Positions 38,737 through 52,000 of a DNA stretch of 64,000 nucleotides are shown here, piece after piece. A model generated the notes under the pieces. It did not search any database and was not told the DNA's origin. It saw only the letters and a list, made by a program, of their open reading frames with translations. The stretch is from Obelidium mucronatum (Eukaryota; Chytridiomycota; Chytridiomycetes; Chytridiales; Chytriomycetaceae). The position numbers and the translations under genes are program-made. How positions within the stretch are numbered: position 1 is the first letter of the stretch; each line of letters opens with the position of its first letter. The stretch is from the NCBI GenBank assembly GCA_025765595.1, contig JAIVFH010000028.1, positions 124,001 to 188,000 on the forward strand, given 5' to 3'.

Positions 38737-41700
38737 TTACCAAAACGCACACTAGTCACAGGTGAAAAAAAAGAGGTCAACTCAAAAAAGTTCCATACCC
38801 ACCCACGAGACACACCCCAAATAACTTACCCATCCCACCCAGCCTTGGCATAGATTTTCGGGAGCTGAAGCTTGTAGAATCAATCGATTCACTTGCGCCT
38901 TGAAATGTAGAGGCGCTTGAGTCTTGAAGTCCTTGCCTTAAAAAAGTCAATAAAAGTTAGGGTATAAAAAAAAAAAAAAAAAAGCAAAAAATAGCAAAAA
39001 ATACCCGTTAGTTTTTTCTCAACGCGAGTAATCGCTGTAACTGCCCGCGCGTTCAAACCTTCAGCCTCAACCGCCAGTATTTCATGACTTTCATGTACTC
39101 TATTGTGCAGAGAGTGCCTGAGACTAAATGCCGGTGTTGCAGCAATTGGTGATATTGGATTTGCTGATGTATCAGCTGCCAAAAACGTACAGGGGTTTCA
39201 AAAAAAAAGATGAACCATGACAGCCAAACAATGGAATATGTAGCTAACCTCTTAACGGGCTTGGAGTACTCAACAGTCTCCAGTTGAGAAGTGGATCGTG
39301 AACAAATGCTTCTAAAACAGCCATCAGACTGTCTTTGTTGTCACGTAAAACCCGCATGACTTCTTCACAAGCAAGTCGGAAATTTCCCTCAACTCCGCTA
39401 ACTCCCATTGCGTTCACAAAAAGACGCGTTAATCGGAACGGTACTCTTTCTGGGTAGTTTTCTCGTTGCATTGCCACCTTCAATGCAAAAAAACATGATC
39501 AATCCGATTTCACAAAACAAAATTATTTTTTTACTCACTTCAAAGCAGTCTCCAAAGTCAATATGGACGACTTTACCGGTGAATCGCTCCATCATGATAT
39601 TGGATGGGTGACGATCTCCCAGACCCAGAATGTAACCAACCATCGACATGACAGCAAGTGAACGGGTGTAGTTGGTTCTACGATCCAGCCACATCTATAA
39701 ATAACAAAAAACGAACCATGAATTACAAATGCATTTGATTGCAGTGCTTGGAGAACATACCTCGGAATTCTTACTCTTGAGCCACAAAACTTTAAACAAA
39801 TCTTGACCAGTAGTGCTGCCGATTGCATGTTCAAATATTTCCACCTTATTGATAACAGGCAAAATATCGTAATTGGCAGACATCTTGACGACAAAAATTC
39901 GTTTAGAATATCGCCCTTTCTCAAAGACCACCATCAGTGTTCAACGAACCTGTATCATGAGACGATATTCCACATTAAGTAAAATCTTTTTGCTTTCGCG
40001 GTATTCAGATATCAGATTATTGAAAGTATCAGTGTTGGAAACCCATCCAATCAAGCCCGAATTCGGGGATAACGGAATCACTGAGAATCTTTCGATATTC
40101 AAATGTCGTTTGAAAGTTTCAGAATCCGTTAGCAGAAGGTTATTCACGAGGCCAAAGAACTGCATCACGCGTTCATCTTGTCGTATATCTTCTCGTCCTT
40201 TAAGTAGAAATTTGAATTCAACACCGTTACTCCCTTTGATAGAGATACGCCTTGGTCTCTGCTTTGACTTCATGACTGATAAGATTGAGCCTATTGAGTC
40301 TATTTTGGTGACTTCTTCTCCGCTTCGATAGGTGCCTTGTTGAAATTATGAGAAATAGTCGAAACCAACCACCGTTTGTACCTGGCACGGCCAACTCCAA
40401 ATTGGTAGCGGCAAACAACTTTGGAGAGCTAGACTCTAGATCAAGTCTCTTGAGATGCTCCAACTGCTTTTCGAGTCTTTGAAACACCTAATTTAAGCAC
40501 AATTTTTGAATACAAAGGGCATTACACGTTCAAAAAAAAAAAAGAAAAAAAGAGACATACGGCATAATATAAATCCCAGGCAAACCTCAAATCTTTTTCA
40601 TTCCGAGTCTTTTTGTATCGATTGCACCACTCCCACGCGTCTTTCAACTCTACAGAATATGCATCATTGAAGGCCTTCTCCCGCTCAGTTTCAGGACCTC
40701 TATCGAGCAAATTATGCAGTGGCTCCAAAATCGAGAACATTCCAGGGATATCGTTTTCTCCATAATAGCATTTGGATGCATCTTCGATTCCACTGAACCA
40801 CATTTCAGGCCATAGAATTGCGACTCTCAACAGCTCTTGGCTGACGAGTAATACTTGCTCGACTAGGTTACTGCTGTGGCTTTTCATTCGGTCCATAATG
40901 TTGAGTGCTGCTGTCCGTCGGTTTGCATTCTGTGACTGTGATGCGACTGTCAAGGACCAAACCAATGCTTGTGGGTGGGCTCGGCCGAGATCGGATATAA
41001 GCTGGTGTAGCAATTTACGGACGTGAGGATTTACTGTGTGAATACGTGCAATGAGCTGTTGAAGAAACACGTCAGACGATATATTATCCGGTGGACTAGA
41101 CAAACCTGAGGAATAACTTGCAGCCAAGTGTCGATAGACACCAATCCAAACCCATCACTGACAGCCCCATTGATATCTTGGCTATAGCCATACTTGAACC
41201 ATAGAGTAGTCAACCTCAAAACATCTTGCAAAGAGCTGTCTTTGGATAGAGCAATAGAATGAAAGAAGCCTGCGTTTTTGTACATAATTTTTAATTGGAC
41301 CAAAAGAAAAAAAAAGGAGGTCAAAACCACAGAACACTTACCTTTTATGGATGGCACAACATGGGAAATGATAACTTGTGAATTCACGGTCCCACTTATT
41401 CTTTCATGGTATTGAAGAACTTCAACATTCGTGAGTGCCCAACTATGCCAAGCTTTATACCAATCCTTATCGCAATGAGTTGCAGCAGTGAACGACAACA
41501 AAATCTCGGGTATACAGTCATCGTTCATGCCCTCATCCTCCAATACCTTCTGCCATTCGCCCATTTTGACATAACAGCGTGCAATCAGCTTCATGGTTTT
41601 CATACTATCGAGGTTGCTTTTGTTCTTTTTGATGTATTCGCTGATGTCATTCAAGTTTTTGAGGTTCAATCGATCAACAAGTGTTTTTGTAAACTGGCGA

Positions 41701-44700
41701 AGTTGCTCAAATGCATTTTCTTGAACATCGCGCACTCCTGAAGCCCATGCATGTTTTAAACATGCATAAATAACGGGAGGAGGGTTGTTTGAGGTGTCCT
41801 AAATACCAAAAATAAACAAAAACAACCTGCGCTGACCCAAAAAAAAAAATCAAACATGACTACAAAAAAAGAACATACCAATATACCCAAGTCATTCGAA
41901 GAAACATGTAGCAAGCTAGTCAAAGTTTTGAACGAGAGTGCTAATTTCTCACTCTTTCGGCACAAGTTGGCAAACTTGATCCACATATCTGCCCCCTCTG
42001 ACGGCGATATTACCAGCGTTCGGACTCGCAAGATACGCTGCCAAATATCTACTGTTTTCTGGCATCCTTGAAGTCGGGACATCCAAGTTTTTCGGATCAA
42101 TTCTTGCTGTTCTGGAAAAGCATCTAGTTGTTTATATCGAATGATCTCCTCCAGCTCCGCAAGCATTTGCATACGAACGACGACACTAAATGAGTTCTTT
42201 CTTTAGGGGGGAAAGAAAAGATTGTTTGCCAACTTACGGATATGCACGGCTATAACTCTCTCCAATCAATGCCATAAATTCCGTGTCCAACAATTCGCGT
42301 GCCTTCCCAATATGCTCGGCCGCTTCACTAAATCGTCCATCATGCAGATCCAACACAGATCGGAAAAACGCGCCATCGGGACTATCGACTTTAATCAAAT
42401 CCACACAATCCCGCATAAACCCCCACTGCCCCAACGTCCACGCTGCCGACGCAGCAAGCGGCGCCATCACTTTTTTAAAAGCGTCATCCGTAAGACTAGA
42501 ATAAAACCGCTTTTGACAAACGCTGGATAAACTCTCCCATTCACCGAGGTTCTGAAGACATCGCATTCGACCAAATAAGGCATCCATGGAGGCAGGGTTA
42601 TCCAACTGCTTCTGCTCGTAATCTGAAAGCGCTTCTTCCCATCTGTTTAGCTTTTCGTGCCATGTTGAGGGTGTCACTTCTGGTTGCAGTTTCTGGGCAA
42701 CAACAATTCCTACTGCGGCATCAGGCTGGTCCAGTTGGTTGTTGATGCTGATTAGACTTTCAACTGCAGATGGAGCGGGATCTAATAAATATTCCATTTC
42801 TTTATAATGCAGGGCTTTGGCCCAAGCATGGCATTTCGTCGCATATTGACTGAGCGTCCGAATATCGATCGGCAAGGGCTTATCGTCATGCTCCATAAAC
42901 TCGGCCATATTCAGCAGAGTTTGAGTAATATCCGGCGAAATGTTGGGGGCTTTGATGGCGATTTCAATCGATTTTATCAAGTCCTCCTTGAATTGATCGA
43001 GCAACTCGGCCCAGCAGCTCAAAAACGCAGCATTAAATAATTCACGTGCCAGCGGGTTGTATACTGCTGCCAAACTCGCGCATGAACGGAGTGAATGGGA
43101 AGGGGACTCTTTCAACAGTTCAACACTCAATCTTCTCATCCATTCAACCCAGTCTTCCCGCGTTGATTTTTCAGAGGTATCCCATGATCTTTGCAAGTGC
43201 ATTTGGTTTATTCGGAAGCTCTGATGTGTCACCTCGTTCGTGGCCGGTATTTGAGTGCTGGTACAGTAAAATGGTTATACCGATTTGTGAATGATTCTCA
43301 TGTGAAGGAAAGCTGGTTTTCCTTACTTCTCCAGAAACTCTTTAGGAAAGAGATCCATCGGTATAACCTCGTTGGCCCGCAGATTGCCGACAATAGCATC
43401 AAAAACCTGAGACTTGATTTGAAAATCCGCCATAGCCTGAGTTTAAAAATAAAAAATGTAAGGACCCCCTTAATTGATTAGAAAAAACCCACATCCCTCT
43501 CCCTCGCTATTTTTTTTCTGTTTTAATAAAACATTCCCATTGCCTCACCTGAGTTACACAAGGCAAAAACACCACAAACTCCTGCCCAAGCCGACACGCC
43601 AAAGCAAGAATCGCACCCATAGACACATCTCTCAATTCCAAATGCAATCCATTATCCGAACGAGAATCTGGACCAACTTTGACGCTTGAAACTTCAAATC
43701 AAGCTTCTTCGCCATTTTCGCCTAATGTCTGAATCACGGCTTTCTTCGTTCCCATTGCACCCGCTTCTGCTGATGCTGCTGGCCTCTCCAACAACTCCAT
43801 CATTGTCGGAGTAACCAGATGAAGGTAGTCTTGAGATGATTCCCCAAATACAACAAGCGAATGGAGACACTTTTGCGAAAGTAGGTAGTTCTCGGATAAT
43901 GAAGACGATAAAGGTTTAGACAATGAATCCGTTTTTTCACCACCACAAATTTCAAGAATCCGCGGCAACAGTGTTGGTAGGTACACTTTGAACTCGATCC
44001 CCAAAACCTGTGAAATAGATTCCAAGAGATATAGAATAGCAGTTTGGGTATTTGCGGATGTCCCGCCACCAAAAAAGCAAGCGTCAACAAGTTCAAAAAT
44101 TGCTGGTAAATAATTCCGAATATGTTGTTTCACAATCAGTACAAGATCTGAAAGCTTGGTGAAATAAAACTCGAGAAACGTGGGCGGACAAATCTTGATC
44201 ATTTTTAAAATGTCGGGCAGGATTTGTGGGAGGAAGGGTACAAATTGTTGTCCCAGCGTCTCAAACATGTACATGACCGCTTGAATGACGGCGCTGTGGT
44301 GAACCATCAGCGAGGAATCTTTCAAAATGTTTCTTAAGGCTTCAAGGGCAATCGTTGGGTAGTATTCGTCCGCAGATGATGTCAATTGTGCAATAGTTTC
44401 CACTTCAACATCACAATCATTTGAGACTGAAACCATCTGATATAAAAAAAAATTAATAATTATATATAACAGAAAAAAGAATATTATAAAACAAAACCAA
44501 CCTTATGTCGATACGGATCAATTGCTCCCAAAATGCCAATCACTCTCACAGTCTCTTTTCGAATCAACAAATTTTCCTCAGACTTCAAAACTCCCAACAG
44601 AATATCCAATAAATTCGGATACTTGATATACGGCGATATCACGATTCCAGTATTACTGCAAATTTGACCCAGGGCCTTTAGCGACGCTTCTCGCTTCGCA

Positions 44701-47672
44701 GAACTGCTTTGGTCTTGTAAGGCGCTAATGATAACGGCCATCACGTTATCAAAGTTTTTCAAAAATTCTGAACTTGTAGTAGCGACGCGAGAAAGTTCAC
44801 CAATAGCTGTGATGCACTTTGCTGCTACGCCTGGGATAGCGTCTGTTGCTCGGGGAAGTAGGATTTTCAGTATTCCGCCGACGTAGGCTTTGGTTAAATC
44901 TTTGGATGCAATCACAAGCTCGCACAAAAGTCTGGCGCAATCTTCTTTTTGTAAGCTGTTTTTTTTTTTTCAAGAGTTGTTTTTAAGAATATCCACAACA
45001 ATCAATTCAAGCATAATAAAAAAAAAGAGAGGAAACCTTGTCGATGTAAACTGCAACTCCGTCACCAAACCAATCAAAAGCTGCCTCAACCGCGGCAAGA
45101 CATAGGCTGGGTTTTTCAAGCCAAGCCGCCCAATCAGTGCCATCGTGGTCTCTCTCACTGCCAGCGCAGAATCATTCAGACAGTGAAAAATAGCATTCAC
45201 GTTTTCAGTGCGTGCAAGATGATCATCGAATTCTTGGGGCAGTGACGTGAGAACAGTGTGTCGCACGAGGGTATCAGAGTCAGTGACGGCGACTATCATT
45301 AGCCTTTCTAAAACTTCTTCCATGATTAGGAGTGAGGGTCGACTGAGCTACAATGATACAAAAAAAGTTTTTTTTTGAGCACCAAAAAAAAGAAGAAAGA
45401 AATGGCATTACTTGTTTAGTTACTGGATCTGTCGTCAATAGTTTGCAACAAGTAACCACTGCCGCTTTCCTGATTTCAATAAACGAATGATTCAAGTACT
45501 TTCTGGCGCACGAAAGAATGACTTCTTGAAGCAATATTCCTGAGAGATGTCGTCAGTTGAATAAAAAATCTATCAACAACACGACGAAGAAAAGGAGTTG
45601 AAAAAAGTCAAAGGCAAACCAGAAAAATCAAACGTTCCAAGGCAATTCAAAGCCAAAACAATCAATTCCGGTTGCCGTCTCGCTGTCTCGCTGACTAACG
45701 TCACCTGCTGCTGCTGCTGCTGACTATAACATCGAGGAGCGCCTGGATGCCGATAAGGTTCTCCACACAAGATCAAGGATAGAATATCCAGAAACCGATC
45801 TTTGTTTTGGTTAGTTTTAGACTTTTTTTTTTGGCGGACTGGGAAGTTTTGGTGGCGACCAGATATTCCATTTACCTTGAATGGACCTCCGTAGCGATGG
45901 AATCACATTCGATATATCCGTCAGAGTATTGTTCAGAGACAGCGACAAGCCGCTTTGGAACATTAAATTCAAGATTGATTTAATTCGGCCTTCTGTTTGA
46001 TTCCTTGACGGCAATACACAGCATGCTTAAACACTTTAACGCTGCAGAAGCTCCTTTCGATTGAATGCGACTGAGAAAAGAGAGTAACTTGAGTACAAAC
46101 AAACTCTCTAAAAGGAAGTAGGAAAACAAAAAAAAACTCAACGCTCGATGTAAATCTTCCTTGATGACCCGAAATATCAAATCCAAATAAGGTAAAATGT
46201 CTAATCCAACAGTGATTGAGATTTTCCCAATGGCAAGAAAAGCTTGAAAATAAGAACGATCATTTAGAAAACGGTGTAATGCTTTCCCACCACCACCGCC
46301 AGCCACACACACACACACACCAGCAGAAGATCTACTTGATTCCTGCGCTTTCGCGCGCTCCCTCCACAAATCCCGAACCAGGGTATCAATACACGTGCTT
46401 AAATACCGGGAAACAAAAATCTCAGTATCGTAATGAGCCAAGGTCGGGAATAATTCAATCGCTGTTATCCGAATCAAGGAATCTGAGCTTTCCCGGAACC
46501 GAAAAATCGTCCCCGCCGTTGCAACAAATTTAGATTCCATAAACTAATAGGGGAGTAGTAAGTGACAAAAAATTGAGGAAAAAAAAGGGTGTTGTGTGTG
46601 ATAACTAATTTAAGAAGTAACAAAAAAACCTTTCCACCATGATTGAATAACTCTCGATATGCCAAGAGACAACCATGCAAGATATCCGATGAATAATGCG
46701 GCTTTGTTGAAGACGTCAACCGCTCGGCTTCCTCATAGATTTTCGCATACCATTGTTTTCGCAGGCTGCTTTCACGTTTATGCATTAGCCGAAGGCAAGC
46801 TGCCAAGACTTCGGCTCCTTGTTCACGGATCATTACCTGTTAAATTGAAACACAAGATTAAAAAAAAAAGTCAAAATCATCCCCCCTCTCCAAATAACCT
46901 TGCGATCACTCAAGGCAGTCCATATTAGATCCAGAATTTGTGTGACGTGTGATATTATGAGGGATGGGGAGCTGATTGCGAGCTCTTTAAGGACAATTAC
47001 AGCGGAATATCGTTTGGATTCATTTCGAGTCGTTTCTGTTTGTAAACTTTTTTGGTTGATAAAGTGCGAATACGAGACGGGTAATATTATACTATAGGAA
47101 AGAATACCACAGACGGTGTATATTCACAAACCTTGAAGCCATTCCAACGCCCGTTTCACTTCAAATTCAACAAATTCTGCAGCCAGGGTTCCGCCAGGCT
47201 TAGCAAGATGGGCTTTTGAAAAAAAAATAGTCATCAGTCAGTGATTACTATCTTCAAGCTCGTCCTCACCAAGCGCTTTTGCAGCCATATTAGAAACCGC
47301 AGGTTCGCTTCCAGGCAATACAACACGAAGATAATTTGCAAAGCGAGTGATTTTGATGGTATTATCTTCCCCATGAAAGTCAATCAAAGAATCTGGATCC
47401 AAACGACGCGAATTTCAGTATTTTCCCTTCGCGCATCGCATCGCATCACAGCGTTGTTCAAAAAAAAAGACACCCCAACCAATAATTGAAATCCCAGCGA
47501 GTTTGAGGGTCGAGTCTTTTGAGTGAATCAGTTCAAAGATGCGTTTGTTGACTGCCTGCTGCATAAACTTTGCGAATTCCTCCCCGGATACTTGTTTTGC
47601 GAATTCCGAGACCTGTACATGCATGTTGTTGTTGTTGGTGTTGTTGTTCGTTGTTGCGAAGCAATGGGACAT
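38737..47672 (-). CDS. TOR: TOR serine/threonine kinase (PIKK family)
   Basis: Large gene with about 20 exons from ATG 47672 to TAA 38737. The N-terminal half is HEAT repeats (for example ISGEEF-type start [20 protein letters not shown], then [19 protein letters not shown]). The FAT region follows ([14 protein letters not shown]). [42 protein letters not shown] and FAWDLYYA, with the Ser of VSQELL that contacts rapamycin kept. Kinase: [37 protein letters not shown] (catalytic Asp), [10 protein letters not shown] (DFG). The last exon is only 15 nt (38751..38737) and supplies CAFW, so the FATC end reads [16 protein letters not shown] couples nutrients to growth in TORC1/2. Some inner exon ends were not fixed. 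Confidence 0.95.
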
Positions 47673-47842
47673 CTAATGTACATGGGATCTGATGGCGGCA
47701 GCCGCCGAGGTCCTCTCGCTGTCGCTTTCCGCTTCTCGAATCAGACGAAAGAGACGATCTGTGGCGGCAGCAGCAGGCATCCAGGAATTATTTTATTTTA
47801 TTTTATATAATTTATTTTATAATAAATAATTAATTCAGCAAA

Positions 47843-48893
47843 ATGGCTTGGACTGTGCTCAAGAAGACGGTGCCGACGATCCCGACGGAGCTGCCACGCG
47901 AGCGAGTCGCAGATCTTTTGCGGACGACGGCCAACTCGCTAGCGGGGCAGACAGCGGGCGAGTGAGTAGACAGTTGGCTAAGACGGAAGACATCCAACCA
48001 ACCACAACCAACGCAGGCTCTTCGAGGAGCGCCGCCTCGCGCAGCCCGGCGACGGCACTGCGTTTGTGGCGCGCGTGGGCGGCGGCGGCAGCGCGTGTCC
48101 GGGCGACGGCTGGGGCTGGCTCGACGACGAGGCGCGCGCGACTCACGCGCTGCCCGACGGCTCGGCCGTGTGCGAGTGGACGCGCCGCCTGGGCTTTGCG
48201 GCCGGCGGCGCCCACGCCGTCATGTGCGTCGCTTCTTGACTTTTTCTTTGTTTTTAATCAATTACCCACAAAGAACCCGCAAGCGCATCGCCCTGGCCAC
48301 TGCCCCAGAGCTGCAGTTCGTGCACTATCTGCGCATCAGGGACGACGCGCCAAAGGTGCCCGTGACCAAAGACGCCATCAAGGTCGAACCCAGCGATGCT
48401 GCCAGCACGCAAGGTCAACCTGCAACAAAGAAAAAGGTTGGTTTGGTTGGCCCCACAGGCACACGCGTGCATTAACTAAAAAAGTGTCTGTTGATAGAAG
48501 CCGAATCGTCCAGACGACGACTTCTGGGGTTGGTCTTCATGCTATTTATCTGACTTGACTCTTAATCCTTTCAATCTTGCCATCAGGATTTGAGGATCAA
48601 TCCGTGCCTTCATTAGTTAGTCTCGCCCGCTTCAAACGCAATCACGAATTCATCAATGAGCTGTTTTCTCCGTTGCCAATACGTATGGCCCTTCAACCAA
48701 TCATTGAATCAATCACTTCCTCTATATTCAATACCAACACCAAAATACAATAGAACCAAAGGAACCATTCGAAAGCAAAGTGAATCAGGAAGATATTCAA
48801 AAACTGGAAGCTGAAATCAAATTACTGGAAGAGCAACACAAAAAACTCTTGAGTAATGCTGCTGCAACCCTTGATTCTGGATACGACATTTAA
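47843..48893 (+). CDS. Ssr4-like SWI/SNF-RSC subunit (DUF1750), tentative
   Basis: Six exons, join(47843..47961, 48017..48223, 48274..48436, 48498..48528, 48587..48682, 48754..48893), 251 residues, in phase. It starts MAWTVLKKTVPTIPTELPRE. A GC-rich exon encodes PGDGTAFVARV and GDGWGWLDDEARATHALPDG, followed by RKRIALATAPELQFVHYLRI; the element DDDFWGFEDQSVPSLVSLAR and RNHEFINELFSPLP come before a C-terminal coiled coil (QKLEAEIKLLEEQHKKLL). The order (PDG-strand repeats, FVHY, DDxxWG...VPS, RxxxHEF) resembles the N-terminal domain of fission-yeast Ssr4, a fungal remodeller subunit. It is divergent from TOR with 170 bases between start codons. The identification rests on motif order only. Confidence 0.55.
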
Positions 48894-49025
48894 ACTCTGG
48901 AAACACTACTATTTATGAATAAACCATGCTACTTTGATTGATTGATCTGAATCACTCTCCCCATCTTCTCTTTATTTTAGACACAACCCCACCCACCACT
49001 TAACAAATAAAAAAAAACAACCTCA

Positions 49026-52000
49026 TCATCTTCTGTACCGATCGCGACTCCGCGATCTTGACCGCGACCGACGGCGGTACGAGTCGCGCCGGTCGCCGCG
49101 GCGGTCCTCGCGCGATCGCGACCGGTCACGCCTTCGTCGGTCGAGCGAGCGCGACCGCGAGCGATCACGGCGGCGGTCGCGGCTGCGGCTGCGGCTTCGA
49201 CTGCGCGAGCGGCGGCGGTCTCTGTCCCTGTCCCTCTCTCGCTCCCTTTCCCTTTCTCTTTCCCGATCCCGATCCCGCACATCGCGCCCATCACGGTCGC
49301 GGCGATCCCTACTCCGACTTCGACTGCGGCTTCGACTTCGACTAGTCCGTCGTTTGGTTGTTGCCGACGATGAAGACCCGCCCCCACCCTTTTCCTTGAT
49401 TTGCACTCGCACAGGCTCGACAACTCCTTTCGCCTTGCCTCGGTCCTTCTCACTCCCCCCCGCTGCTTTATCTCCCCCACCAGACCCCGTCTTTGCCGAC
49501 GCCGCCGCTCTCTTCTCATACGCTTGCTTAAACTTATCCGTATGTAGCTTCGCCGGCCAAAACTGGGACGAATACTTCCACAGATTCCAAGACAAGCGCT
49601 CACTCCCAGGATCATCGGGGTCCAACGACGAAGTCACAAGTTTAATATGGTTTCCAATCGTCAACAGCGATTCCCGAAGATAGCTCGATTTCTTTTCTTT
49701 CGAGTCCAAGGACGAGAACTTGTCCTTTAACCGGCGCAGGGTGGAATCATAAATGGGAAGCATGATTTCCTTGAGCTCCTTTTCGTCAAGTGATACGACA
49801 GAATAAACGGATCCTTCTGAATCTGAATCTTTTCCTCCAGATGATCTCGATGATTTGGTTCGGGCTGGTGGTTGTGGGGCGGCTGCTGATTTAGATGAAC
49901 CCGTCCTTTCAGACATTGACCCCCGTTTTTCAACTGGTGGAGGCCTGCTTGAGTTGCTATTGCTGTTATTATTACTGTTTGATAGACTGGAAGACTTCTT
50001 TTCCACTTTTGGAGACCCAGGAATCGATGCTGAACTGCTAGAATGCGCTGGCGAATCTTTACCGCCACCAGGTGCCCCAGCAGACGCAGCCATTTTCTTT
50101 TTCCAAGGCAATGCCGGTCCAGAATTACTATTCGACGATGATGCTGATGGCTTGGACCGATCCCCACGAGAATCTTGAGTATCCTTCAAGAATTTGAGAA
50201 GCACATCAGCTCGACGAGACAAATGAACCGCCTTGGGGAGCCGCGCATCCTTCTTATCCTCTGCAGCAGCGGCGGCACTATTCCGTCCTTTTGCTGTAGA
50301 CGGTTCGTCATCGTTTCCATCCCCATCTTCCTCAGACCGAGACAAGAAAAACTTATCCTTGAACGGCAACGCCGGATCCGCCTGCATCTTGGACCAACAC
50401 CCATATCCATACATGTAAATCCCAACTAGCAACATCGCATCCTCGTTAAACGTCCACTTGACAGACCACTGGGGCGCCTTAATCGTCGACGCCGATGACC
50501 CCAATCGAAACTTGAGCGGATCCGCAAGACCCTTCAACCGGGCAGTGAGAACGTCGAGCTCCTTTATCCTTGCCAATACAAGTGTAGAGTTGATTTGGGA
50601 GACTCCATTATAGGTTGTAGCAATCATTTTGCCATTCTTCTTCTTCCCGCCGCCACCGCCATTCTCTTGGGGTTCCGAATTCTCGGCATCCTTGATTGCT
50701 GTTTTACACGCATCCAAAACCCCATCAACAGCTGCATAAACCACCTCCTGTGTCCGTGATTCCAAATCCGAATCCTTCACGATATCATCATACCGAACGT
50801 CAATAGATCCAAACCGAAGCAACGACCGCAAAAGTGCACGTGTCTCCTTTTCATTCAACGCCGCTTTACTTGACCCCGCTTTAGCCCGCGACGAAGAACC
50901 ACCACCACCACCTGTTGCCCGTTTCCGTTTCTGAGACCGCGCCGCCGATGCCCCCGCCGTGGACCCATTTCCACCGCCATCATCATCGCTCCCTTCTTCA
51001 ATCTTGACGCCATCAGGTCCATAGCGAACCTGCCTCATCACACGGGGGCCCACATATTCTTCCATCTCCGGCTCCAAGGGGACAGGACCGCGTTCGCTTT
51101 CTGGAATGATTTCGTCCCATGAGAGTTGGTTCATGGCAACGTCTTCTACTTTCCATTGTTCGAGGAACGCGGCGCCTCCGTCTGCGGCACCCGTGGCCTC
51201 TTCGCTTGTGTGGTGTTCGGCTCGTGATAAGATTTCATCCAGGTTGAGGTCGTCGAGTTTGCTCAGTGGTAGTGCGCCGCCGCCGCCACTGCCGCTAGGG
51301 GTTCCGTCTTCCCCAACGGTGGGTGTATCGTTTCCGGCTGCATTCAGCAACGCTTGTTGGTTCTGTTTAAACAAATTCTGAGCTCCAAACTTTAGAATCA
51401 CTTGTAATTCTTCTTTGGTCATTTGAGAGCCTCCGACAGTCTTGTTCTTTTTCGACATTACGGTTTCTCCAGATGTATCCATTTGCTTGATGATGCCTAA
51501 AAAGAAGGAGGAACCAAAAAAAAAAAGAAAATATTTGAGCACCTGAGATACTTTTTGTTGTTTTGCTACTTACAATATTCCAAGACCATTTTCCGTTTGG
51601 CACGTTCCAAGACATCTTCCTCGATCGTGTCTTTAGAAACAAGACGGTACACATTCACAACATTCTTTTGACCGATTCTGTGAGCACGAGCCATGGCTTG
51701 TAGGTCTGGTTGTTGTTGTTGGTTGAAATGAATATCAATGTCCAGCAACAGTACATCAAAAAAAAAAAAAAGGAGAAAAATTTTCTCACCATTTTGAGGA
51801 TTCCAGTCACTATCAAAGATGATAACCTGGAAGAAAGAGAAAGGATAAGAATGAGATAATGTAAATAAAGTTAGTTAAAAAAAATTGGATGCTCACAGTG
51901 TCAGCTGTTGCCAAGTTCAATCCGAGACCACCAGCACGAGTCGATAAGATAAACACAAAGTCTTGAGAGTCGGGTGCATTAAAGTGATCCATGGCACGTT

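Noticed and set aside
49058..49345. Plus-strand frame rich in Gly and Cys opposite the CHD1 tail
   Set aside because: Antisense of the RS/RD repeat.
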